From the NCBI RefSeq assembly GCF_954871325.1, contig NC_088777.1, positions 12,501,366-12,565,365 on the forward strand: a DNA stretch of 64,000 bases, in the 5' to 3' direction. The DNA comes from Gordionus sp. m RMFG-2023. Lineage: Eukaryota > Nematomorpha > Gordioida > Chordodea > Parachordodidae. The position numbers and the translations under genes were made by a program. Positions 34,468 through 45,198 of this stretch are shown piece after piece; within the stretch, counting starts at the first letter, position 1; the number at the start of each line of letters is the position of its first letter. Under the pieces are notes generated by a model. It was not told where the DNA came from, searched no databases, and saw only the letters and a program-made list of their open reading frames with translations.

Positions 34468-37400
34468 TCATATAACTAGTTTCAAGTGTTGGACTAATAA
34501 AGGGTTCCTATTATAGAATTTATTTTGTTGCTGCATCCATTGTTGTTCGGTTGGCAACACGTTACTAAATTTATTATTGCCATCTCCACCGCCTGGCATA
34601 TTACCATGACTGTACGCGTTATTAGTGTTCTTTATGGTGTTATACGCCGAATTAAGTTTTTGCAATTGTTCGTACTCCTTACCACCTATGTGTTCGTGTA
34701 TATGCAAGTTTTGGGGAGGAATGTCTTCCACCACATGCTTAACGGGAGGATTTCTGGGATCGTCTTGAATCCAATCTTCCTTAAGTCGACCTAATATTTG
34801 GCCACTGGCCGAATCCTTAACTTCCTCACCTACTTGCAGAATTCTTCTTACCTGGGAAAGAAAATTATGTGAAAATATATTGTAATTTTTTTGTTCTCTA
34901 AAATATTGGTAAAAAAATATTTAGGATTTAAAATTGGTTGTATATTCTCACATCACATCTATGGTAAAAATGATGTTTAACTCTTTCAAATAGGACATTT
35001 TTTAGGCATGCTAACCAAATTAAACTTTAACGTGTTGAGTTTGTCTCTAGGCTAAGATTTTTTGAATAATATATTTCCTTTACAGGGAAAAATGAATTAT
35101 TTCAGGTTTTGAACCTCGAATGCGGAATGAACTTAAAATCTTCTAAACAGTTACCCAATACTTATAAAAAACGAACCTTTAAAAATATTTATTAATCGGT
35201 TAATACGGGGTATATTAATTAATTTATTTAATATTTTAGTCTGTAAAATTTTTTCTATTTAAAAATTCTACCTTTCAAATTTTTTTTAAAATGCATTTAT
35301 CATCTAATTTTTTATTTTTGATACATGATAGATATTGATCAAATTAGTGATGTTAAAATAACTAGTTACATTTTGGCTAAAAAATAACTGTAACTAGTTA
35401 TATTTTTAAAATTGTAACTAGTAACTGTAACTAGTTAAAATTTTTGAAATGTAACTGCCAAAAGTTGCCAAAAGTAACTAGTTACTTTTAAAGATATATC
35501 CAAATAATTAATTTTATTTTTAATATGTTGTGATAAATTAATTTTAAATTAAATTTATTTTTTAAATAAAATTTATTAATTTAAAATTTTGTGAAAATGT
35601 CTTATTGTTCCCAACAATAACACAAATACTTATATGTATGGCAGATGTGCAGGGATTATAATATTGTCAACCTCTAAAGGATACTATATTAGCTAGTATT
35701 GAAAAAAGGTAACTAAAATCAAATAATTATTTATAAATTAATAATATCATGTTATAGGTTTAATAATCTTTATGATAATGACAACATCATTGCTGCAATT
35801 CTTCACCCTTTATTTAAAACTGACTGGCCTTGGATTAGGCAAGAAAGGAATAAAGCAAAAAAGGAGGAAATTTTAAATTTAATAAATACCTTAATACCTC
35901 AAAGTGAATCCCAGACGAATGAATCATGCTCAAAACCAACATCACTTGATGTAGTTGAATTTTTTGACCTAAAGCGCCAAAATATTCTGGATAATGAACT
36001 TATAGAAAACTTTATCAAATCTAATAACAACACTTTTTTTTATATAACGATTTCCCAAAGTTAAAATTACTCTTTATTAAATATAATGTTGTTCTAACAT
36101 CAAGTGCTCCCGTAGAGCGCTTATTCAGTCTAGGTAAGCTCATTTTTGGAGATAAACGAGCACGTCTCCTAGATAATAACTTAGAAATTAATTTGTTGTT
36201 AAAAGCAAATAAAAATTTATTAGATTCTAATTTTTATGAAAAATAAATATTTTTTTTTCAATGCAAATATATATTTTTATATTCGATGTAAATATTCAAT
36301 TTTGCGATATTTTTTTATATAAATAAATTATATATTATTTTAAATAACTGATTATACTTTGTTTATCCTAATTTTTTTTATATTAAATAAATGCAGTCAA
36401 TAAATAAATAATGCGCATATGAAGGATGTATAAAGTAAGTAACTAGTTACTTTTGAAAATAACTGTAACTAATAACTAGTTACTTTTGTAAAAATGTATC
36501 TAGTAACTGTAACTAGTTATGTTTTTGCCAATTTAACTAGTAACTGTAACTAGTTATGTTTCAAAAGTAACTTTTAACATCACTACAAATTACTACTTAA
36601 TTTTACAAGAAAGGAAATATCGTTCAAAAAGTTATTTTTTGGATAAATTAACAAGTTTTATTCTTATAATATTTCGTCGTCTCAGTATTATAGTATTCCA
36701 TATCCGTTTTTTCAACTTTTGCAGGAGAGTAAAAAATGTTTCATTAATAATGCAATAAAGGATTATTTTAAATTATATTTTATTATTTGAGATGGAAAAA
36801 TACAGTACTGAATATAGATGGATAATGACTAATTCATCTCAATTTTCAGGCGCCTGTCAGAGAAAATCCTTTAACATTGTGGCGTTTTTATTTCTATTAG
36901 TTTCTTTTAAATTTTAACTACTATCTTTTTAAGAAAACCCCTGAGGCCAAAGTGATATTTTTCATGAAAACTTGGCTTATCCGGCTTAGTAATTAATTAC
37001 CCAACTACTGAGAAATTGATTTATCGAAAAATGCACGTTTTTTTGTTTTAAAATTTTATTCATAAAACAAATTAAAAGAAATATCACTATAAAAACTCAA
37101 ACAAGTTAACATTACTGCCAAATTATTTTATTACTTTTATTTAGTAGAGTAATGAAAATAATTTAAATATAAAATTAGATACTAAAATTTTAAATGGTTT
37201 TTTTATAGCGTTAACGCTCATTTATAATAAGCAAGGTATATTAATCACTGCGTAATTTACAAAAACATGCTAATTATAGATGTAACTTAAAAATACGGAG
37301 CTAAATGGTGAAATCGTAACAGCTGTTTACGTTTATTTCAAAGTATATCTGTGACGAATCAGTGGTTATTTCGCTAGTGATTAATTTCGCTTCGCTTGAG

Positions 37401-37866
37401 CAAATTGCGCTTACTAAATCCAACGTAAGATTTGCCTTTATATTTTGTTTTATAATAATTCATTTTTTTTTTTATAAAAATGAAACTCTTATGAAAGGGA
37501 CAAACCAACATAAATTTTCTTTTCCTTAATTCGATTTTTGCCAAAAATAATATTACATAAGCCTCAAGATTTTGTCAAAAGATGTTCAGTTATTAATTAG
37601 GGAATTTTGACAGACACTAATAATGAGATATATAAATAATTTCAATCAAGTTTGCAAACTTTGTCCCCATTTATATCTTCCCTCTGCTCTTCTTCCTTGA
37701 CAATCTCCACAGGCCTTCCCATTTGCACAGGGCGAATGTCGTGTTCGAATTTTTCTATTTCCGGCATGTATTTGCGCTCCAGAATGTCCATATCGTCAAT
37801 TGTGAATATAATTTTCAGGTTAAAAATTGACCAAAATAATATGAGCCTTACCAGGTATAAGATCAT
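34468..37866 (-). CDS. Two-exon gene for small secretory-type protein, unknown family
   Basis: Exon 1 is 37866-37660 (69 codons): the Met is followed by a hydrophobic segment (about residues 2-22, ILYLVRLILFWSIFNLKIIF) that looks like a signal peptide or anchor, then an acidic region with DDMDILERKYMPEIEKF and MGRPVEIVKEEE. A GTTTGC donor joins in phase 0 to exon 2, 34851-34468, after CTTTCCCAG. Exon 2 reads VRRILQVGEEVKDSASGQIL, GRLKEDWIQDDPRNPP, a glycine/asparagine-rich linker (GNMPGGGDGNNK) and a Gln-rich end. Total about 196 residues if TGA at 34468 is the true end. Probably a protein of the secretory pathway; I do not recognise the family. An hAT element sits in the intron. Confidence 0.55.
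35345..36585 (+). mobile_element. Internally deleted hAT element (family B), copy 1
   Basis: 1241 bp with ends TAGTGATGTTAAAA and TTTTAACATCACTA; subterminal regions are packed with TAACTAGTTAC motifs in both orientations. The flanks share only CAAAT, so the usual 8-bp duplication is not intact. Inside is the 3' part of a transposase gene. Its near-identical twin lies inverted at 42524-43766. It sits in the intron of the minus-strand gene 34468-37866. Confidence 0.85.
35760..36246 (+). pseudogene. hAT transposase C-terminal fragment (copy 1)
   Basis: One frame reads LHPLFKTDWPWIRQERNKAK and on to SLDVVEFFDLKRQNILDN; after a run of eight T near 36037 the frame must change to read LLFIKYNVVLTSSAPVERLF, SLGKLIFGDKRARLL and NLEINLLLKAN, then stop. 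The last part is the hAT dimerisation region (SSAPxERLFSxG...RLxxxxxExLLxLK). The catalytic N-terminal two thirds are missing, so the element is non-autonomous. Confidence 0.8.
37535..37592. mobile_element. MITE family A, copy 6 (fragment)
   Basis: AATTCGATTTTTGCC, AATAATATTACATAAGCCTC and AAGATTTTGTCAAAAGATG are the family core; the right half is absent. It lies at the 3' edge of exon 1 of the unknown minus-strand gene, inside its intron. Confidence 0.5.
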
Positions 37867-40800
37867 TTTTTTAAATTATAACTAAGGTCGTTTTATTAAA
37901 AATTTTAATTGGATAGTGTAAATTCTTTCTTAATACATATAAATTGTTAGTTACATAAAAAAAAATTTATTATAAATTTATAGTTACAATTTCTAGAAAC
38001 ATCCTTAACTTATGCATTTATAATTAAAGATAATTTACAAGTAAGCTATAAATTTAAATGTCTTTTCCATTCTAAGATTTTTTTATTTATAGTTTAGTAG
38101 GTTTTTTTAAAACTAGGAGTTAACAGAATTAGATGGTTTATAAGTTAAAAAAGGAAATTTGAATGAAACTAATTTGATAATAAATTAGCTCCTCATTTTG
38201 TCATATTTTTAACTTGACCGAGTTATTCTGAATACCACTTCTAATACCTTCAATCTTATTTCAAAGCCTGAATTATACTTCAGATTCGGTTCATAAAAAT
38301 ATCGGTTACAGTTGAAGTTCTAGGTGATTTCTCAAACAGCGTCAATGAACCACCGTCGCTTCTCGTGAACATTGATTTTTTCATATAGCCGTAAATTACC
38401 ACGTTATCTAATATATTCCTTCAAAAAATCTCAATATGTTTTATAAAAACTGAAATGAATATTATAAATTGATCAAATTTTATTTCTTCAATAACCCATA
38501 GTACCTTTTATAGAAAAAATATAAAAATAATCAATTATTTTTAAAAAATTCATAGTTTAATGAATATAGAAAAATAAATATATAAGAAAATAGAGTAATA
38601 AAAAATTTCCGCTAGATGTGGCATGGTAGTATACAAAAATGACGATTTACTTTATTATAGAATATGAATGGTTCACATTTAGTTAAAATTTAATATCCAT
38701 TGTTATATATTTTTATACATAATAAAATTGAGATATTTAGTTTGAGTAACTTTTATATAAAAATAAAATTTAAGGTTGCATTTAAACTTTTAATGAGTAT
38801 ATTTCTGCGAGACAGAACCATTGAAGATTAAAATACTTGAAAGTTAAATTCAAGTATCAGATTTATTAGTTTTAAAACTATTTTAAAAGAAATTACCTGC
38901 GGCGGGATAACACTTTCCCCGGTCTCCCCTAGTCTAAATAAGTGGGTTAAATTTTGGGGACACGTGACTGATAGGGTTAACAAATTTTATATATGTAATG
39001 TAGTTCTCATTCATAATTTATTTATGTATCCATGCAATTAGCTTATAATAAACAATGAGGGAATATTTTTTGATGTAGGTATCAAAAATATTTTTGTTTA
39101 TTAAAGATATTCTTTTTATTCATATCTTATATTTTCAATATATATAAATTAAATTTTAACCATCAATATTCTACAGATACAATGTCAAACTTCACATATT
39201 TATACACAAAACAAATAATAAATTCTTTTTAATTTTTATAATTGTTCATTTCACTCAAAGGCTAAGCTAATTTTTAATCCACAAATCCAATGTCTTATGT
39301 GCTTGCAATTTTTTTTATAAAGATAGTTTGGTAGTGTTTCATTTGTAGTTATTAGTTAGGCTTCCTTTTTCTTTTTACCTATATCATATTCTTTAAATTT
39401 TTCTTACATTTAAAAACTTCTATATTAAAATATATGAATTAATTGATATTTTAAAGAAAATTTGGACTTTTTAAGATTAAATCAGTAAATAATTTATTAA
39501 ATTAATAAACTCAGTCATAGAAAGGTTTAATTATATAATGCAATTTAAAAAAACTAGAAATAATTTAATCAAATAAAACAACTATCTAAAAAAAAGAAGA
39601 AAAAGATTAATTCCCCTTGGAGTTTTTCGGTGAGTTTACATATTTGGGAGCCTATATTATTGAAGAATAATACCATATAGTAAGTTTGGCTGATATGATT
39701 GGTATGAAAATATAATCGTCGGAAATTTCTGAATATTTAGTAATTTTTTGTTTTTCATTTTGGTTAAGGTGTTGAAGAATTCATTGATGAGAGCCAGATC
39801 AATACAATAATTCCCATAAAAGAAATAACTCTTTTTCATGGTATTTGACTAATTCCATAGGGGCATTTATTGTCCCAAATAAAAAATACCAGGAGATTCT
39901 AGTATATCAGTGCTGATTTCAGGTGACGTTAGATGATAGTTATATTATTTTTGTCAATGATTGATTGTTTAAGCTATGTCTTCCTTTGCATCTAAGAGTG
40001 AGTTACATTCTGAAGTATATGGAAGTTATAAAAAAATTTTAGTTTTATTTTTTAAGAGACGTTAATTTGGAACGAGGTTCCTCGGGGTAGCTATTCATTG
40101 TGTGTGGGACGTTCCGCTCTCAATGGACGCTTAACCTCGCGAGTGGTATAAGAAATTAGTTATTAAATAATATTTCATTATGATTTATGAATGATCCTCT
40201 TTTAAAAGGGGCCTGAAAATTTAGAAATTAGGCTCAGAACGGGTTCAGGACTAAAAAAAATTAAACCGAGCAGGACCTGAAAAATAAATTAACAGAGAAA
40301 ATAGTGTATTCTTAAAATAATGATAAGGATTATTTGTGATTAGGACAAAGCAATTAGTAATTTTTGCTTCATTTATTTTTATAAAAATGCGTTTAGGTTA
40401 TATTTTCTAGTTAAAAATTTCAAATCGGGCTTAAAGCAAAAAATTTAGGTTCAGGCCGGGTGAAAATTGAAAAATATTTACGGTTGGGCTTAAGAATTAA
40501 TAAAAACTTCGAATGGGCTAGGTTTGTGACAAAATAAATTTAATTTGCAAATGCCATTGCTCCATAATTTTATTCATTATAATTCAATAACATATTATTC
40601 TATATCACAATTCTTGTCATTATTACTCTGGAAGGTCAACTTCAGGATCCATATTAATAAAACTCTGGGGAAGAGAGTATAAAATTTCATTTAATTGTAA
40701 AAAATAATAATATTAAGTTAATACTTTCAGTGTAAGGTCCTTACTATATATGCAGGGAAAAAATTATGGTCAAATTAAAAAATTTTTTAAATGGCCTTCA

Positions 40801-41990
40801 GTAGATGATTAAAATCGAAAAATTCAGAATTTCTATGGAGTCCATATTTCGACAATGTATTCTTTAATTATGCTCTCTCTTATATGATAGTATATAAGGG
40901 TGTACCAATACCCTTTTAAAAAGGCCGATCTGATCCGATATCATATCTGATTTTGTATTCTATAAATATACTAATAGTTATAATTTTTAATATATACATC
41001 TACTCATCTCATACATTTTTAACAGTATAGCACCTATAATTTAACTATACCATAACAAAAGTCATTTAAATATATTGTAATGATCAGTTATAGTTTATAT
41101 TCCTGAATCTAAAAGTATATAAATATTTTTATCGATAAATCACTTATTTATATAATAACATAATATATTTACATAATAAGTAATAAACAAATATATTTTG
41201 AAATTTGAATTTATATTAAGACACCATTTTATCGGATCAAGAAATTTTATAATATCGCCCAAAACTAATATTTAAAAAAAGATGAGATATCGACCCGATC
41301 CGATCTGATAAAAATCTCGGCACATTCCTAGTTATATCATAACACTCCAATAATGAATGAAACTAAACCGAATACCTTTTTTAATGATGCCGTCAATCGA
41401 TGGATCGAATTTATAATCTTAACCACTTCGTACCCATCAATATGATACGTGATCACAAATGGTTGGTCAATTTAGACCATTTCACAATAAAATTACAGAT
41501 AATTTATTTATATATTACCAAATTTTATTATCACATCATATACACATAATTACTCAACCATACTATATTAAATTTAATAAATAATTTATTTACTAAATAT
41601 GAAATTTCAAATTATGATAAATTCTTTTTTAAAATAGGCTTCGACATTTCGACGATAAAAATATTCTTGAGCAGATTTCCGTCTGAATAAGCATTTTTTC
41701 TGGGGATTGTATCATTTAAGTTAAAGGTTGATTTTGAATGCAAACCCAAATGACTGTAGTATAAAAACCTATAGTTTTAATGTTTTTATATAAAATTCTT
41801 ATTTATATATAGATATATTAAAAAAGAAAAAATCGAAGACCTGCAGAAGTAGATATCTATTTTTGTCGGGCTGGGGCTCAGAAAATGATCTATTTTTAGC
41901 CCGACCTGGATTTTTAAAATTACATATATAACATCCCAAACCCAGACTTGCAGGTCTCTGAGAAAATAAAGAAACGAAATGAAGGTTGAA
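37867..41990. other. Intergenic AT-rich DNA with MITE relics
   Basis: No gene recognised. Eroded transposon-like patches are at 40200-40520 (CAGAACGGGTTCAGGAC, CAGGCCGGG), 40898-41331 (GGCCGATCTGATCCGATAT inverted against GACCCGATCCGATCTGAT), and 41833-41968. Confidence 0.5.
41833..41968. mobile_element. Family C hAT MITE, short copy
   Basis: Starts GAAGACCTGCAGAAG and ends CTTGCAGGTCTCTGAG, an inverted pair matching the ends of the GGCCCGG family; GTCGGGCTGGGGCTC and AGCCCGACCTGG lie within. The A-rich flanks make a target duplication undecidable. Confidence 0.6.
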
Positions 41991-42238
41991 AAATAAAAGC
42001 AAGGATTTCATCTCCGTTTAATGGCAATTTCCAGGTTTACCTAGTCTGATTTCCATCTGATTTTTGCATTTTTGACGGTCCTGAGAATCAATATTTGAAA
42101 GATTCATTTTTCTCATATCCGCAGCTATCATCTTTATCCATGACATCTTGGGCCCTCCCCCAGGTTTTGAACTGTCTACTTCCATCAAGGTGCATCTCTT
42201 ACTCAGTTATCTTTTATCCTACGCTTTACATGCCCAAA

Positions 42239-42523
42239 CTATCTTAGTCTATTTTTTTGCATTACCACTCCAATCATTTCTATACCCATTCTTGCTAGCA
42301 ATTCCTTGCTAGTTTTTATCTCTCTCAGAGATACCCCACATATCCTACTAAACATCCTCATCTCTGTTCTTTCCAATTTGGCTTCGTGGGCCGTTTTCAT
42401 TTCCCATGTTTCGCCGCAATAAACTGAACAACTCTTCACACAGCTTAAGTAAACGTTTCCCTTTAACTTCAGTGAGATGTTTTTATTTGTTAGAATAGAT
42501 GACATCACTCTGAACTTCTTCAA
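42239..42523 (-). pseudogene. LINE reverse transcriptase 3' segment
   Basis: Minus-strand open stretch reading KKFRVMSSILTNKNISLKLK, CSVYCGETWEMKTAHEAKLE and RTEMRMFSRICGVSLREIKT. It continues, across the hAT insertion and its duplicated TTGAAGAA, from the segment at 43775-43970 (RKVEKFSYLDYMLINAGGG, FARVRSIEE). Confidence 0.8.
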
Positions 42524-43774
42524 TAGTGATGTTAAAAGTTACTTTTGAAACATAACTAGTTACAGTTACTAGTTAAATTGGCAAAAACATAACTAGTTAC
42601 AGTTACTAGTTACATTTTTACAAAAGTAACTAGTTATTAGTTACAGTTATTTTCAAAAGTAACTAGTTACTTACTTTATACATCCTTCATATGCGCATTA
42701 TTTATTTATTGACTGCATTTATTTAATATAAAAAAAATTAGGATAAACAAAGTATAATCAGTTATTTAAAATAATATATAATTTATTTATATAAAAAAAT
42801 ATCGCAAAATTGAATATTTACATCGAATATAAAAATATATATTTGCATTGAAAAAAAAATATTTATTTTTCATAAAAATTAGAATCTAATAAATGTTTAT
42901 TTGCTTTTAACAACAAATTAATTTCTAAGTTATTATCTAGGAGACGTGCTCGTTTATCTCCAAAAATGAGCTTACCTAGACTGAATAAGCGCTCTACGGG
43001 AGCACTTGATGTTAGAACAACATTATATTTAATAAAGAGTAATTTTAACTTTGGGAAATCGTTATATAAAAAAAAGTGTTGTTATTAGATTTGATAAAGT
43101 TTTCTATAAGTTCATTATCCAGAATATTTTGGCGCTTTAGGTCAAAAAATCCAACTACATCAAGTGATGTTGGTTTTGAGCATGATTCATTCGTCTGGGA
43201 TTCACTTTGAGGTATTAAGGTATTTATTAAATTTAAAATTTCCTCCTTTTTTGCTTTATTCCTTTCTTGCCTAATCCAAGGCCAGTCAGTTTTAAATAAA
43301 GGGTGAAGAATTGCAGCAATGATGTTGTCATTATCATAAAGATTATTAAACCTATAACATGATATTATTAATTTATAAATAATTATTTGATTTTAGTTAC
43401 CTTTTTTCAATACTAGCTAATATAGTATCCTTTAGAGGTTGACAATATTATAATCCCTGCACATCTGCCATACATATAAGTATTTGTGTTATTGTTGGGA
43501 ACAATCAGACATTTTCACAAAATTTTAAATTAATAAATTTTATTTAAAAAATAAATTTAATTTAAAATTAATTTATCACAACATATTAAAAATAAAATTA
43601 ATTATTTGGATATATCTTTAAAAGTAACTAGTTACTTTTGGCAGTTACATTTCAAAAATTTTAACTAGTTACAGTTACTAGTTACAATTTTAAAAATATA
43701 ACTAGTTACAGTTATTTTTTAGCCAAAATGTAACTAGTTACGTAACTAGTTATTTTAACATCACTATTCTTCAA
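42516..43774 (-). mobile_element. Internally deleted hAT element (family B), copy 2, with 8-bp target duplication
   Basis: Element 42524-43766 (1243 bp) is a near-exact reverse complement of the copy at 35345-36585, including the same eight-base homopolymer that breaks the transposase frame. TTCTTCAA is duplicated exactly at 42516-42523 and 43767-43774. It interrupts the LINE coding sequence, so it is younger than that LINE. Confidence 0.93.
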
Positions 43775-44349
43775 TGCTTCTGACCCTTGCAAATACAGCA
43801 CCACCACCTGCGTTTATTAGCATATAATCCAAATAAGAAAACTTTTCCACTTTCCTCAGTGTAAACCCATTGCCAATATCCAAACCACCATTTTCAACGT
43901 TATCAATATTATGTACCTCTTTTATGCACGTTTTACAAATAAAGGTCAATCTTGCTAACATCAGACTCATTCTTTCCCGCTACATCATTTATGCACCCAT
44001 TTCTGACATCTGGTGCATTGGATTCAATTTCCAGCAATTCCTTTCCCACATACACCACAAAGCCAGTTGCCGTATTCCTGCATCTTCAGATTTTCCCCAC
44101 CAATCATAATCTCTGTCTTTACTGCATTCATTTTCAGACCCTTTGCTTCCATAGCCATGTTTCATCTACTAATTTTATCCCTCAATGCTTGCCTTGATAC
44201 AAGGTCATCTGTATATAATAGCTCCTAGGGAATCACGCCCATCAAATCCATTACTAAGATAAATATTAATGGACTCAGCATGGATCCTTGATGAAGTTAT
44301 ACCCTCATCTCAAAGCGTTCACTATCACCATACTAATGGCTTAGTGATT

Positions 44350-44790
44350 AAATGATTAATGAATTTAGCCAATCTAATTGTCATAGAAGGAACTCTTCCA
44401 GAAGATTGGCGAAAAGGTATAATTATGCCAGTATACAAGGGGAAAAGTGATCCTTATTTCGGGTATTATAGAACTATAAAACTCTTGGAACATGCAATGA
44501 AAGGATTTGAGAGGGTGAGAGAAGCGGATAAGGGGACAAACAAAAATTGATGAAATGCTGTTTGGTTTAACACTGGAGAAAGGCACGACAGATGAAATTT
44601 TTGTAGTGAGACAAATACAGAAGTATCTTACAAAGAAAAAAAACTGTAATATACGTTTGTTGATTTGGAGAAGGCGTTTGACAGGGTGCCGAGCGAGGTT
44701 ACTAGATGGGCCTTGAGAAAATTAGGTGTGGAAGAATGGTTGATTATCGCAGTGATGGCAATGTATGTGTAAGCACACACTGCGATACGG
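44350..44790 (+). pseudogene. LINE reverse transcriptase 5' segment (inverted piece)
   Basis: Plus-strand fragments: LPEDWRKGIIMPVYKGKSD, LLEHAMKGFERV, then after a frameshift LEKGTTDEIFVVRQIQKYL, and VDLEKAFDRVPSE with ALRKLGVEEWLIIAVMAMYV. These are RT motifs 1-3 in order, directed opposite to the rest of the copy. Confidence 0.8.
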
Positions 44791-44997
44791 AATATCTCTA
44801 CTCTGCCTCATTTTAATCATTAACAAAATATACTGTAAATATAAATCGTCATCGTTAATATTTATCGATTTAAGGAATTGCGATTATAAGGACTGGGAAA
44901 ATTACAAAAAAAAAACGCAATCATTTTTTTAAATATTGAACCGTAGTCCTATAATGAATATTCTAATCTCAAAAAAGAGAGTAATGAACAGCATCAA

Positions 44998-45198
44998 CTA
45001 AATATTAGGCAATTTTATATAAAATTCATGTGAATACGGAAATTTGAGAGCCCAAAACGAGTTCGACGTTAATTTCAAATCGGTTTTCGCTAAATCGGGC
45101 ATAAATACGAACGAATCGGCTTCATTTTGGGAAAATAATCCTTCCTCAGGCCATGCATCATCGTCAAGCAGTTCTGAGTCATCACCTTTAAATTTTTT
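44998..45198 (-). CDS. SMG8: SMG8 terminal exon (SFWALKFPY)
   Basis: Sixty-six codons plus TAG, TTTCCAAG acceptor. FKGDDSELLDDDAWPEEG is an acidic linker; DSFVFMPDLAKTDLKLTSNS then FWALKFPYSHEFY matches the SMG8 C-terminus (LPPDGLWVLRFPYAY). The protein ends soon after, shorter than in vertebrates. Confidence 0.82.
   Translation of the reverse strand, partial: KKFKGDDSELLDDDAWPEEGLFSQNEADSFVFMPDLAKTDLKLTSNSFWALKFPYSHEFYIKLPNI

Larger units (their letters stand above)
42005..44800 (-). mobile_element. LINE copy with 5' inversion, interrupted by an hAT element
   Basis: The 3' part (minus strand, from ~44340 down to ~42005) encodes RT and post-RT segments: HQGSMLSPLIF, YTDD, MEAKGLKMNAVKTE, ISLKLKGNVYLSCVKS, LERTEMRMFSRICGV. 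The 5' part lies inverted on the plus strand at ~44350-44790: DWRKGIIMPVYKGKSD, VDLEKAFDRVPSE, ALRKLGVEEWL. The two parts adjoin in element order, the pattern made by twin priming. Several stops show that it is dead. The LINE belongs to the group with the ...LERTEMRM...RGRPKxTW end; clade not resolved. Confidence 0.85.

Noticed and set aside
35345-36585. 8-bp target duplication around hAT copy 1
   Set aside because: Only CAAAT is shared directly next to the ends; an 8-bp match is not present, unlike copy 2.
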